From positions 1-64,000 of the forward strand of contig NZ_VRTY01000005.1 in the NCBI RefSeq assembly GCF_008017455.1: DNA of 64,000 nucleotides. The letters are read 5' to 3'. Within the stretch, counting starts at the first letter, position 1. Each line of letters begins with the position of its first letter. The notes beneath the pieces were generated by a model that did not search any database, had not been told where the DNA came from, and was given only the letters and a program-made list of their open reading frames with translations. The stretch comes from Pontibacter qinzhouensis (GTDB lineage: Bacteria > Bacteroidota > Bacteroidia > Cytophagales > Hymenobacteraceae). A program made the position numbers and the translations under genes. Below, one piece after another: positions 34,878 through 43,262 of this stretch.

Positions 34878-34934
34878 AATTATTCAAATGAAATGGCCCT
34901 TCCAAAGCGTTTTTGCCTCCCGAAGGTCAAGGGG
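34878..34934 (+). repeat. 57-base element, copy 13
   Basis: Plus-strand, 57 bases, core GGCCCTTCCAAAGC, end GGTCAAGGG. It begins 25 bases after the OstA-like stop, in the gene's orientation. Confidence 0.8.
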
Positions 34935-35050
34935 GCTTGGAGGAGGGGAGAACCTTCATTAAAAAAAGCTCTTTTTAAATGAAATGCTGCGATCATAAGC
35001 CTGAAGACAGAATGAAATTATACATTAAAATTCCTGCGTCCGCAACTAAC

Positions 35051-35081
35051 TTGTAAATCACACAGATATTCCATAATTTTG
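35051..35081 (+). promoter_or_regulatory. bamD promoter, TTG and TAATTTTG, next to the start codon
   Basis: TTG (35051-35053), a 20-base spacer and TAATTTTG (35074-35081) fit the Bacteroidota consensus exactly. The bamD ATG is at 35089, only 7 bases past the -7 box, so the transcript would have no or almost no leader. Confidence 0.7.
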
Positions 35082-35088
35082 CCCGTTC

Positions 35089-35919
35089 ATGAAGAAAGGC
35101 TTTTCCCATATTATTGTGCTTATTGGCATATTGCTGCTAACCGCTGGTTGCAGTAACTACCAAAAGCTATTAAAAAGCACGAACGTAGACGAAAAATACG
35201 CGGCTGCCTTAAAATATTACGAAAAAGAAGACTATTACCGCGCCAACCAACTGCTCAACGATGTGTTGCCCTTGCTGGGTGGTCGGCCGGAAGGGGAGAG
35301 AGCCCGGTTTTTGTTTGCGCATACGCACTTTATGCAGCGCGAATTTTTATTGAGCGCCTACCAATTCCAGCTCTTCTACGAAACATACCCACGCAGCGAG
35401 TTTGCCGAAGAGGCTATATTCCTGTATGCCAAGTCGCAGTACATGAGTTCTCCGGGTTATGAGCAGGATCAGTCTACTACGGTAACGGCTCTTGAATCGC
35501 TGCTGGAGTTTCAGGCACGGTTCCCGACCAGCCAGTTTGCCGAAGAAACAAACAACATGATAAACGAGTTGAACGTAAAGCTCGACCGAAAGTCATTCGA
35601 CAGCGCCCGGCTCTACTACCAATTGCGTTACTACAAGTCGGCGGTGGTGTCGCTTACAAACTTTATAAACGAACATGCCGGCTCGCCTTACAGCGAAGAA
35701 GCTGCTTTTCTGAGGTTAGATGCACAGTACAGGTTCGCCCTTGAAAGCGTGGTAAGTAAGCAACAGGAACGTTTTACGGAAGCAGCCGATTTCTACCTCG
35801 CTTTTATAGATCTACACCCGCAAGGCAAGTTCCTGCGCGATGCGGAAAAGATATACGAGAATACCTTATCTGAACTGGATAAGCTGAAACAACCAACCCA
35901 AGTATCACAAGGCAATTAA
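35089..35919 (+). CDS. bamD: Outer membrane assembly lipoprotein BamD
   Basis: 276 residues. The lipobox is LLTAGCSNYQ (cysteine near residue 21), followed by KLLKSTNVDEKYAAALKYYEKEDYYRANQLL, which begins the TPR repeats. Further TPRs run to ~residue 250 (RARFLFAHTHFMQREFLLSAYQF, FPTSQFAEETNNMINEL). BamD is an essential part of the Bam complex that inserts beta barrels. A consensus promoter abuts the ATG. rpoZ follows after 12 bases, so the two share a transcript. Confidence 0.92.
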   Translation: MKKGFSHIIVLIGILLLTAGCSNYQKLLKSTNVDEKYAAALKYYEKEDYYRANQLLNDVLPLLGGRPEGERARFLFAHTHFMQREFLLSAYQFQLFYETYPRSEFAEEAIFLYAKSQYMSSPGYEQDQSTTVTALESLLEFQARFPTSQFAEETNNMINELNVKLDRKSFDSARLYYQLRYYKSAVVSLTNFINEHAGSPYSEEAAFLRLDAQYRFALESVVSKQQERFTEAADFYLAFIDLHPQGKFLRDAEKIYENTLSELDKLKQPTQVSQGN

Positions 35920-35931
35920 CACATTCTATAT

Positions 35932-36258
35932 ATGGCAATAGTACCAGCATCTATCGTTACCAGAAACATGGCCGACTTTGCAAAGCAGACAGGTAATGTT
36001 TACAAATCAGTTTCTGTTATCTCTAAAAGAGCAAACCAGATATCAGTAAAGCTGAAAGAAGAATTAAACTCAAAGCTTGCTGAGTTTGCCACTACTGTCG
36101 ATAACCTCGAAGAGGTATTTGAGAACAGAGAGCAAATCGAGATTTCGAAATATTACGAGCGTCTGCCAAAACCTACCAACCTGGCTGTTGAAGAGTTTCT
36201 GGAAGGCAAAGTGTACGTGCGTACACCAGACGACGAGACAGAGATAACATCTTTCTAA
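35932..36258 (+). CDS. rpoZ: DNA-directed RNA polymerase omega subunit
   Basis: 108 residues, the Bacteroidota form, which is longer and less obvious than the enterobacterial one. It starts MAIVPASIVTRNMADFAKQ and has the conserved helix with NVYKSVSVISKRANQI, as omega does. The C-terminal half is acidic (NREQIEISKYYERLPKPT). Omega helps assemble RNA polymerase. It lies 12 bases after bamD and 10 bases before the coaC part of the split coaBC, in one run of genes. Confidence 0.85.
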   Translation: MAIVPASIVTRNMADFAKQTGNVYKSVSVISKRANQISVKLKEELNSKLAEFATTVDNLEEVFENREQIEISKYYERLPKPTNLAVEEFLEGKVYVRTPDDETEITSF

Positions 36259-36268
36259 ACTGTACCGG

Positions 36269-36829
36269 ATGCTCCGGAACAAAAAGATTATAGTAGGAGT
36301 TTGCGGCAGTATAGCAGCTTATAAAGCCGCTGTGCTGGTTCGCTTACTTATAAAAGCAGAAGCAGAAGTGCAGGTAATCCTGACTACTTCTGCTTCTGCT
36401 TTTATAACCCCTCTCACGCTGGCCACTCTTTCTAAGCGGCCGGTTCTCACAGAGTTTGTGCAAGGCAGGCAAGGCATCTGGAACAACCACGTGGAACTTG
36501 GTCTCTGGGCCGATACCATGGTAATTGCTCCGGCCAGTGCCAACACAGTAGCCAAGTTCGCAAACGGGTACTGCGATAACCTGCTCAGCGCCACCTACCT
36601 TTCGGCCCGCTGCCCGGTTTTTGTAGCACCCGCCATGGACCTCGATATGTACCAGCACCCTTCGGTGCAGGATAACTTCCGGAAGTTGCAGGCCTACGGT
36701 AACAAGTTAATTGAGGCTGGCTATGGCGAACTGGCAAGTGGTTTGGTAGGGCAAGGGCGTATGGCAGAACCAGAGGAAATAGTGCAGGTACTTCAGGATT
36801 ACTTTACAGGAGGTGGAAAAATCGTTTAA
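36269..36829 (+). CDS. coaBC: Phosphopantothenoylcysteine decarboxylase part of CoaBC (frame broken after it)
   Basis: 186 residues, the flavoprotein half. It starts LRNKKIIVGVCGSIAAYKAA, continues with APASANTVAKFANGYCDN and FVAPAMDLDMY, and has the family ASGLVGQGRMAEPEEI at its end. The half decarboxylates phosphopantothenoylcysteine in CoA synthesis. In most bacteria this domain continues directly into the ligase half. Here it runs into a stop at 36829 because of an A5 run at 36817-36821; removing one A would join the two halves. The next frame overlaps by 17 bases. Confidence 0.88.
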   Translation: MLRNKKIIVGVCGSIAAYKAAVLVRLLIKAEAEVQVILTTSASAFITPLTLATLSKRPVLTEFVQGRQGIWNNHVELGLWADTMVIAPASANTVAKFANGYCDNLLSATYLSARCPVFVAPAMDLDMYQHPSVQDNFRKLQAYGNKLIEAGYGELASGLVGQGRMAEPEEIVQVLQDYFTGGGKIV

Positions 36830-37472
36830 CGGGAAACTGGTGCTGCTCACAGCCGGACCAACTTATGAGCCCATAGACCCGGTTCGCTTTATCGGCAACC
36901 ACTCTACTGGTAAAATGGGCTATGCCCTGGCCGAGTGCTTTGCCCAACATGGGGCAAAGGTACGGCTGGTAGCAGGCCCCACGGCACTACAGGCAGTGCA
37001 CAAGAGCATTGAAGTAACCCCTGTTACCACGGCCGACGAAATGTACCAGGTCGTGCAACAGTTCGCTGCTGCTGCCGATATTGTGGTTTTTGCCGCTGCC
37101 GTAGCCGATTACAAGCCCAAAGTAGTGGCCGATAAAAAAATAAAGAAAGACGGGAGCGAATTAACAATAGAACTTGTTAAGAACGTTGATATAGCAGCGG
37201 CCTTCGGTAAACAAAAACGTGAAGGGCAGTTCTCGGTAGGCTTTGCCCTCGAAACAAACGACGAAGACCTGAATGCCCGGCAAAAGCTCGAGAAGAAAAA
37301 CCTCGATATGATTGTACTGAATTCACTTAACGACCCTGGGGCCGGATTTCGGCACGATACAAACAAAATCACGATTATAGAACGTGACACAACTACGGCT
37401 TTTGAACTAAAGCAGAAGCAGGAAGTGGCGCAGGATATTGTAAACCTAATTTTAGAGCGCTTACATGTTTAA
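36813..37472 (+). CDS. coaBC: Phosphopantothenate--cysteine ligase part of CoaBC (frame +1)
   Basis: 219 residues from a GTG at 36813. It carries the CoaB motifs FNGKLVLLTAGPTYEPIDPV, RFIGNHSTGKMG, VAAVADYKP and KIKKDG. This half joins cysteine to phosphopantothenate. The GTG sits immediately after GGAG with no spacing, and the first residues (EKSFNG) are an artificial-looking lead-in, so a separate start is doubtful. It may be reached by a +1 frameshift, by RNA polymerase slippage on A5, or the break may be a sequencing or mutation event. Note the A5 run at 36817-36821 within its first codons. Confidence 0.88.
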   Translation: MEKSFNGKLVLLTAGPTYEPIDPVRFIGNHSTGKMGYALAECFAQHGAKVRLVAGPTALQAVHKSIEVTPVTTADEMYQVVQQFAAAADIVVFAAAVADYKPKVVADKKIKKDGSELTIELVKNVDIAAAFGKQKREGQFSVGFALETNDEDLNARQKLEKKNLDMIVLNSLNDPGAGFRHDTNKITIIERDTTTAFELKQKQEVAQDIVNLILERLHV

Positions 37473-38370
37473 GAAAATACTTGTTTTGCTGTGTGTATAT
37501 GTGGTGGCGGTGGGTGCTAAAGCCCAGGAGCTGCAGTGCGATGTGGTGGTAAACAGCGAGCAGGTGCAATACACCGATAAGCAATTATTTACAGAGATGC
37601 AGACCCGCATCTTTGAATTTATGAACAACCGCCGCTGGACCGACCAGGCTTACCGGGCAGAAGAGCGCATAAAGTGCCGGATGCTCATAAACCTGGTGGA
37701 GATGCCTGAAATTGGCATATTTAAGGCCAATGTGCAGGTGGTATCGGTAAGGCCGGCCTATGGTACCGGTTACGAAAGCATTCTTTTTTCTGTTATCGAC
37801 AAAGACTGGACTTTTCAGTTTACCGATGCGCAACCCCTCGACTTTGCCGAAAACAGCTATACCTCTAACCTCTCGTCGATGCTGGCATTTTATGCCTACT
37901 TAATAATAGGAGTAGATGGCGACAGCTTTAGTAAGATGGGCGGCTCCAATGCCTACGACAGGGCCCGGAATATTATGAACCTGGCCACTTCACAAGGCGG
38001 TTCTTACCCCGGCTGGAAACCTTTTGAAGGAAACCGAAACCGTTACTGGATATTAGATAACCTGCAGGACCCTCAGTTTGTAACATTCCGGGAAGGCTTG
38101 TATACCATGCACCGCCAGGGACTCGATGTGATGGCAGAAAGCCCGGAAAAAGCGCGTAAGTCGGTGCTGGTGGTGCTGCAGGATATACAGGCGCTCTCGA
38201 AGCTCAAGCCGGGTGCTGCCATTATCCGCTCTTTCTTTGATGCAAAGGCCGATGAACTGACCAACATGTTTAAAACAGCACCTCCCGCAGATAAGCAGGC
38301 AGCCTATACCATCCTGAACCAGGTAGATGCCCCTAATAGCACAAAATACCAGGTGCTGCTACAGCGCTAA
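37465..38370 (+). CDS. DUF4835 family protein (PorD-like)
   Basis: 301 residues with a signal peptide (cleavage near GAKAQ-EL). The family pattern is clear: TEMQTRIFEFMNNRRWTDQAY, IKCRMLINLVEM, RPAYGTGYES, SSMLAFYAYLIIGVDGDSFSKMGG. As I recall, this family is annotated as PorD, a component linked to type IX secretion, but I cannot verify it here. A T9SS cargo gene is present at 55964. It overlaps the coaB frame by 8 bases, so it is translationally coupled to it. Confidence 0.85.
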   Translation: MFKKILVLLCVYVVAVGAKAQELQCDVVVNSEQVQYTDKQLFTEMQTRIFEFMNNRRWTDQAYRAEERIKCRMLINLVEMPEIGIFKANVQVVSVRPAYGTGYESILFSVIDKDWTFQFTDAQPLDFAENSYTSNLSSMLAFYAYLIIGVDGDSFSKMGGSNAYDRARNIMNLATSQGGSYPGWKPFEGNRNRYWILDNLQDPQFVTFREGLYTMHRQGLDVMAESPEKARKSVLVVLQDIQALSKLKPGAAIIRSFFDAKADELTNMFKTAPPADKQAAYTILNQVDAPNSTKYQVLLQR

Positions 38371-38441
38371 CTTTCCTTATTTCCGCTAAAGCGCGTATCT
38401 TCACGCAGACCACTGTGCGAGCTTGCCTACAAAATACTCTT

Positions 38442-38672
38442 ATGGGAAAACGACAAACCCGCGTTTTTAATCAGGAAATTGCGTTGCAGGCGCAGGAGTT
38501 GCTTTTGCAGCCCCTTGTGCATGTTGTGCTGCAAACAAATGTAGTGCTGCAGGGCAAGTTGCGGACCATCGATCAGGTAAATGTAGAACTGTGGGACAGG
38601 TGCTTTGAGCGACGGGTGCTGCCTCTACAGCAAATTAAAGAAATCATCTACGATAAAGAAGCGGCTTTTTAG
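38442..38672 (+). CDS. Small Sm-like protein (candidate)
   Basis: 76 residues from the ATG at 38442; a GTG at 38415 would add 9 residues. After a short helix (NQEIALQAQELLLQPL) comes a pattern close to the Sm1 motif of Hfq/Sm proteins: VHVVLQTNVVLQGKLRTIDQ then VNVELWDR, with Gly, Asp and Asn at the expected spacings. A second part, VLPLQQIKEIIYD, could be the Sm2 strand. The gene lies between the DUF4835 gene and recN (gap 3 bases) and is clearly part of that run. No signal peptide. The Sm assignment is from pattern only. Confidence 0.5.
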   Translation: MGKRQTRVFNQEIALQAQELLLQPLVHVVLQTNVVLQGKLRTIDQVNVELWDRCFERRVLPLQQIKEIIYDKEAAF

Positions 38673-38675
38673 CTT

Positions 38676-40355
38676 ATGCTGATAGATCTTAAAATTAAGA
38701 ATTACGCCCTTATTGAGCAGCTGGAGATGACGCCATCGCCGGTACTCAATATTATAACCGGTGAGACAGGGGCCGGCAAATCGATTATGCTGGGCGCTAT
38801 CGGTCTTTTAATGGGAAACAGGGCCGATAGTAAACTTCTTTTTAACCAGGCACAAAAGTGCGTGATAGAAGGCGTGTTCGATATTTCGTCTTATAACCTG
38901 CAGGAAGTTTTTGCAGCCGAAGACCTCGATTTCGATAACCAGTGTATTTTGCGGCGCGAGATCAGCCCTAGTGGCAAATCGCGGGCCTTTGTAAACGACA
39001 CACCTGTAACCCTCGATGTGATCCGGACCATTGGCGATAACCTGATGGACATCCATTCGCAGCACGACACACTGCAGCTCGGCGACACCAGTTATCAACT
39101 CGATATTCTGGATGTGTATGCCGGCAATACTTCTCTGGACATCTATGCCGGAAATTCTTCTTTTCTGAAAGAGTACCATACCGCTTACCGTCACTACAAA
39201 AAGCTCGAATCGGACTTTAATAAGCTGGAGAACCAACTGGCGCAGGCGCAGAAGGAACTAGATTACCACACCTTCCTGCTAAACGAGCTGGACGAGGCGC
39301 GGCTTGAGGCAGAGGAGCAGGAGAGCCTGGAGGCAGAACTAAAGCAGCTCGAAAACGCCGAAGATATTAAACTGAAGCTCTCGCAGGCGGTGCAGTACCT
39401 CACCGAATCGGAGTTTAATATTACCTCGGCCCTGAAAGATACCGCTTACCTGATCGGGCAGTTGGCGCAGTTCTCCGGTACTTACGAGGAGTTGCGCAAC
39501 CGCACCGAGAGCTGCATGATTGAGCTGCAAGACATTGCCGGCGAACTGGAAGATGCCGAACGTAAAACAGAGGCAGACCCTGGGAGAGCCGTAGAAGTGC
39601 AGGAGCGCCTAAATCTTATTTACACGCTGCAGCGCAAGCACCAGGCCAAAACCATTGCCGACTTACTGGCCATACAGGCTGAACTGGAAGAAAAAGTAAA
39701 AAGCGTTCTGAACCTGGATACTGTTATCCTGGAGACCAAAAAAGCTATGGCAGCTGCCGAAAAAGATGTTTTTGAGAAAGCAGAGGTTCTTTCTGAGCGA
39801 CGCAAGGCTGTGTTTAAAAAATTTGAAGGGGAACTGTATGCGCTGTTAGCAGAGTTGGGAATGCCAAATGCCCGAATTGTTATTCAGCATAAGGTTACGC
39901 CGCCATCTGCCACAGGTACCGACGAAATAAGCATACTGTTCAGTGCCAATAAAGGAGCGGCTCCACAGAGTTTAGTCAAGGCGGCCTCTGGTGGTGAATT
40001 TTCTCGCCTGATGCTGAGCATTAAATACATGCTGGCCGATAAAACAGCGTTGCCTACCATTGTTTTCGATGAGATAGACACCGGTATATCTGGCGAGGTG
40101 GCTGTTAAAGTAGGTAAAATGATGCAGCAGATGGCGCAGAAGCACCAGATTATTGCCATCTCGCATTTGCCACAGATAGCTGCCCAAGGCGATTACCATT
40201 ACTTTGTGTACAAGCACGACCGCGAAGACCGCACCGTGAGCCGAATTAAAAAGCTCAGCGATGAGGAGCGCGTAAACGAAATTGCTCACATGATTGCCGG
40301 TGCAAACCCAAGTTCTAATGCCTACCAGAGCGCTAAAGAATTGCTCTCATTATAG
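38676..40355 (+). CDS. recN: DNA repair protein RecN
   Basis: 559 residues (E. coli RecN has 553). SMC-like: Walker A GETGAGKS near residue 29-36, a long coiled coil (~165-380), the ABC signature KAASGGEFSRLML (near 440) and Walker B IVFDEIDTGISG (near 465). RecN holds DNA ends during double-strand-break repair. Residues ~147-165 contain a tandem repeat, VYAGNTSLDIYAGNSSF, not typical for the family. The start ATG lies 3 bases after the Sm-like gene. Confidence 0.94.
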   Translation: MLIDLKIKNYALIEQLEMTPSPVLNIITGETGAGKSIMLGAIGLLMGNRADSKLLFNQAQKCVIEGVFDISSYNLQEVFAAEDLDFDNQCILRREISPSGKSRAFVNDTPVTLDVIRTIGDNLMDIHSQHDTLQLGDTSYQLDILDVYAGNTSLDIYAGNSSFLKEYHTAYRHYKKLESDFNKLENQLAQAQKELDYHTFLLNELDEARLEAEEQESLEAELKQLENAEDIKLKLSQAVQYLTESEFNITSALKDTAYLIGQLAQFSGTYEELRNRTESCMIELQDIAGELEDAERKTEADPGRAVEVQERLNLIYTLQRKHQAKTIADLLAIQAELEEKVKSVLNLDTVILETKKAMAAAEKDVFEKAEVLSERRKAVFKKFEGELYALLAELGMPNARIVIQHKVTPPSATGTDEISILFSANKGAAPQSLVKAASGGEFSRLMLSIKYMLADKTALPTIVFDEIDTGISGEVAVKVGKMMQQMAQKHQIIAISHLPQIAAQGDYHYFVYKHDREDRTVSRIKKLSDEERVNEIAHMIAGANPSSNAYQSAKELLSL

Positions 40356-40397
40356 AGGTGGTATAGCGGTAAGAGACAAAATTCAGTTTCTACACCT

Positions 40398-40405
40398 TAA
40401 TTTTG
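40398..40405 (+). promoter_or_regulatory. fabI promoter, -7 element TAATTTTG
   Basis: Consensus TAnnTTTG box 89 bases before the fabI ATG. The implied leader of ~85 bases is long for this genome. Confidence 0.45.
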
Positions 40406-40494
40406 AACAGACTCTAAAGAGATATTACTAAATTGCTTCCCGGTTTCAGATTTACCCGGATTTTTTACAACAGCAAAAAAAATATAATAACGAT

Positions 40495-41307
40495 ATGTCG
40501 TATAATATACTTAAAGGGAAAAAAGGAATAATTTTTGGCGCACTAGACGAGAAGTCGATTGCCTGGAAGGTAGCCAAGCGTGCCCACGAGGAAGGCGCAG
40601 AGTTTGTGCTGACAAATGCACCACTTGCCATGCGTATGGGCGAAATCAAGAGATTGGCTGAAGAGTGTAACGCAGAAATTATTCCGGCTGATGCAACCTC
40701 TGTGGAAGATCTGGAAAACCTGTTTACAAAGGCACAGGAGATTCTGGGTGGCAAAATAGACTTTGTGCTGCACTCCATAGGTATGAGCCCGAACATCCGT
40801 AAAGGCAAAACATACGGCGACCTGAACTACGAGTGGTTCCTGAAGACCCTGGACATCTCGGCGCTTTCTTTCCACAAGGTGATGCACGTGGCCGAGAAGC
40901 AGGATGCCATGAACGAGTGGGGCTCCATTGTTGCGCTTTCTTACATAGCGGCTCAGCGTGTTTTCCCAGATTATACCGATATGTCGCAGGCAAAGGCGGT
41001 GCTGGAGTCTATTGCGCGCAACTATGGTTACCGCTTAGGCAAGCAGAAAAAGGTGCGTGTAAACACTATTTCGCAGTCGCCTACTAAAACAACTGCAGGC
41101 ACAGGCGTAGGTGGTTTCGATGCATTTTATGAGTATGCCGATAAAATGTCGCCGCTAGGTAACGCATCGGCAGAGGCCTGCGCTGATTACTGCATCACCC
41201 TTTTCTCTGACCTTACCAAGCTGGTTACCATGCAAAACCTGATGCACGATGGCGGCTTCTCGAGTATGGGTATTTCAGAAGATATCGTAGACATGATCAG
41301 TAAATAG
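40495..41307 (+). CDS. fabI: Enoyl-[acyl-carrier-protein] reductase (NADH)
   Basis: 270 residues. FabI-type short-chain reductase: GIIFGALDEKSIAWKVAK at the NADH site, DFVLHSIGMSP after strand 4, and the catalytic pair in ALSYIAAQRVFPDYTDMSQAK (Tyr-x6-Lys). NTISQSPTKTTAG and the C-terminal MHDGGFSSMGI are normal. The enzyme performs the last reduction of each fatty acid elongation cycle and is the triclosan/isoniazid-type target. It is transcribed from its own promoter and ends in a strong bidirectional-looking hairpin. Confidence 0.96.
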   Translation: MSYNILKGKKGIIFGALDEKSIAWKVAKRAHEEGAEFVLTNAPLAMRMGEIKRLAEECNAEIIPADATSVEDLENLFTKAQEILGGKIDFVLHSIGMSPNIRKGKTYGDLNYEWFLKTLDISALSFHKVMHVAEKQDAMNEWGSIVALSYIAAQRVFPDYTDMSQAKAVLESIARNYGYRLGKQKKVRVNTISQSPTKTTAGTGVGGFDAFYEYADKMSPLGNASAEACADYCITLFSDLTKLVTMQNLMHDGGFSSMGISEDIVDMISK

Positions 41308-41360
41308 TTTTAATGTGCTAATTTATTAAAGTGCTGATGTGATAAATTAGTTGAAAATAA

Positions 41361-41402
41361 AAAAGGAAGAGCTTCTGGTGCAGATCAGAAGCTCTTCCTT
41401 TT
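41361..41402 (+). terminator. fabI terminator
   Basis: AAAAGGAAGAGCTTCTG and CAGAAGCTCTTCCTTTT form a perfect 17-base stem with an 8-base loop. Confidence 0.92.
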
Positions 41403-41431
41403 TATGTAAGTTTTACTGGCAGAACATGGCC

Positions 41432-41488
41432 AATTATTCTAATGAAAACGGCCTTCCGAAGGTATTTTATAAGTTTTGGATGCCAGGC
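41432..41488 (+). repeat. 57-base element, copy 14
   Basis: Plus-strand, 57 bases, core GGCCTTCCGAAGG (best match to the palindrome), 3' end degraded to TGCCAGGCC. Confidence 0.85.
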
Positions 41489-41598
41489 CTCCTTTAGTTG
41501 AGAGTTAAACGTTATACGACATTCATTCGCTCAATCACTCCTCATCTTCAGATTTCCAAATCTTCAAATTAACCATTCACCAATTCAGCAGTTCAACT

Positions 41599-41656
41599 AA
41601 ATTATTCTAATGGAAATGGCCTTCCAAAGGTTTTTTAAGGGAACAAGCACAAAGGT
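41599..41656 (+). repeat. 57-base element, copy 15
   Basis: Plus-strand, about 58 bases, core GGCCTTCCAAAGG followed by TTTTTT, end degraded (CACAAAGGT). A CACCAATTCAGCAGTTCAAC tract abuts its left end. It lies 111 bases after copy 14. Confidence 0.75.
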
Positions 41657-41748
41657 TTAGGATTGATTTTCTACTCACTCCTTGCCTCAAAATTTCCAAA
41701 TCTTTACATCTCCAAATTAAAAAATTAACACATAGAACCATTAACACA

Positions 41749-41973
41749 TTAATCAGGGCACTCACCGGGCTTGTAAGAAGTTACACCAGTGCGGTCTGCT
41801 TCGCAGGCATTGCCATAGGTTTTGCCATCGCAGCCGCAAACCGGGTCGTATTGCATAGTGCAGGCCTGGTCTGGTTTGGCCTGGGCCGGATCGATACAGG
41901 GTGTTTCTGAATTTTTGCAGGACCACATGAAGCCGGTTATTATCAAAAAGCCAGCAAAACAAATTTTTCTCAT
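41749..41973 (-). CDS. Kazal-type inhibitor domain lipoprotein
   Basis: 74 residues from the ATG at 41973; an upstream ATG at 42003 adds 10. The lipobox is GFMWSCKNS (cysteine ~19). The rest is one Kazal domain: six cysteines (CIDP, ACTM, VCGC, AC, EC) and the typical [20 protein letters not shown]. Kazal domains bind and block serine proteases. Here it would sit on the outside of a membrane, perhaps protecting the cell from external proteases. It stands alone near the stress-protein genes. Confidence 0.85.
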   Translation of the reverse strand: MRKICFAGFLIITGFMWSCKNSETPCIDPAQAKPDQACTMQYDPVCGCDGKTYGNACEADRTGVTSYKPGECPD

Positions 41974-42216
41974 AGTATTATAAATTAGGTTTTTTATATA
42001 CAAAGTGGTTAATAATCAGGCTTTTTGCTGCTAAAGCGTTAAAAATAAAGCTTTTAATAAACAGTAATTATTTAACTAACTAAGGCTGCCACCGTATTGA
42101 TTCTTAACGACGTGCAATTAGTGTGAGTGGCTTATACGCAAAAAGCTTTACAGGCTGCCTACTCTGTTTGCATGCTAAACGCCAAACAAACTAATATTAA
42201 CTCAAATTTAAGTAAT

Positions 42217-42606
42217 ATGAACGACGACAAAGGAAAAATCTTACTGGCAACAGCTGCCGGCTTAGGACTTGGTATCGTAACTGGAATTTTACTGGCTCCT
42301 GATAACGGACTGGCAACACGAAACGGCCTTAAGAAATCGCTTACCAAGGCAGGCGACGATATTGAGCGTACTGTAAAACGTTGGATGGATAGCCTGGAGA
42401 AAAGTGACACGACCGGTGCTGGAAGCAGCCTGATTATGCGCGGCTCCTGGGATGATGTGAAAGGGCAGTTAAAGCAGAACTATGCTGATCTGACAGATGA
42501 TGACCTGACGTATGTAGAAGGTAAAGAAGACGAACTTTTTGGTAGACTGCAGCGCAAACTCGGAAAAACCAAAGACGATATTGTAAGACTTATCTCTGAT
42601 TTATAA
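42217..42606 (+). CDS. YtxH/CsbD-like stress protein fusion
   Basis: 129 residues from the ATG at 42217; earlier in-frame ATGs at 42127 and 42172 would add a non-conserved lead. The first half is YtxH-like: a glycine-rich membrane segment LLATAAGLGLGIVTGILLAPDNG. The second half, GSWDDVKGQLKQNYADLTDDDL then YVEGKEDELFGRLQRKLGKT, is a CsbD-like domain. CsbD proteins are general stress proteins in Bacillus and elsewhere. It is the first of three YtxH-type genes in a row. Confidence 0.8.
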   Translation: MNDDKGKILLATAAGLGLGIVTGILLAPDNGLATRNGLKKSLTKAGDDIERTVKRWMDSLEKSDTTGAGSSLIMRGSWDDVKGQLKQNYADLTDDDLTYVEGKEDELFGRLQRKLGKTKDDIVRLISDL

Positions 42607-42771
42607 GAACATTACAGCGTATTGTTCTCTTCTTTTGATTATATTCGGCCATTAATATATTAAATGGCTAATATTTTGTATATAGCTATAACATAATACT
42701 AATTTGATCGTTAGAGGAAACAGAGACTAAAAAAATAATAAACTCATAACCAACTTTAATCATTAATTACT

Positions 42772-43155
42772 ATGAAAGACAATAGCGGAAAGATCTTATT
42801 GGCTTTGTTGGCAGGCGCCAGCGCAGGCGTTGTTGCAGGCTTACTGATGGCTCCTGACACAGGTGAGGCTACAAGAACGAGCGTTAAAAAATGGGCAAAC
42901 AAACTAAGCACTGATCTTGAGAAAAACCTGCAGACTGGCCTTGATGAAATCAAGAACATGAGCAGCGGCGTTATAGATACGCTCAACAAAAAGGCTTCTG
43001 CTGTAAATGGTTCTGTAGGTGATGCCGTGAAAAGTGCTGCAGATAGTGTTACAGGAGCAGGTTCAACTGGTTCTTCTACCGGATCATCATCCACTGGATC
43101 ATCATCAACTGGTTCTTCGACTGGTGCCGGATCTAAGCCAGGTGGCGCAGTTTAA
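42772..43155 (+). CDS. YtxH domain protein, Ser/Thr/Gly-rich tail
   Basis: 127 residues. The N-terminal ILLALLAGASAGVVAGLLMAPDTG is the YtxH membrane segment, followed by an amphipathic helix (TSVKKWANKLSTDLEKNLQTGL). The last ~35 residues are repeats of GSSTGSS, low complexity, of a kind that can be slippery during replication. It is probably a membrane-associated stress protein. It lies 165 bases after the YtxH/CsbD gene. Confidence 0.8.
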   Translation: MKDNSGKILLALLAGASAGVVAGLLMAPDTGEATRTSVKKWANKLSTDLEKNLQTGLDEIKNMSSGVIDTLNKKASAVNGSVGDAVKSAADSVTGAGSTGSSTGSSSTGSSSTGSSTGAGSKPGGAV

Positions 43156-43262
43156 CAAATAAACTTCTGGCCGAATCTACTTTGGCTGTAACAAGTATAC
43201 CTATAAATTAGAGTAGCGTGTGGTTTTGGCTATACGCTGCAGCTTTATTTTGTAAACTATAA

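Noticed and set aside
42127..42216. N-terminal extension of the YtxH/CsbD protein
   Set aside because: The extra 30 residues are Asn/Gln-rich and not family-like; the ATG at 42217 starts a clean YtxH segment.
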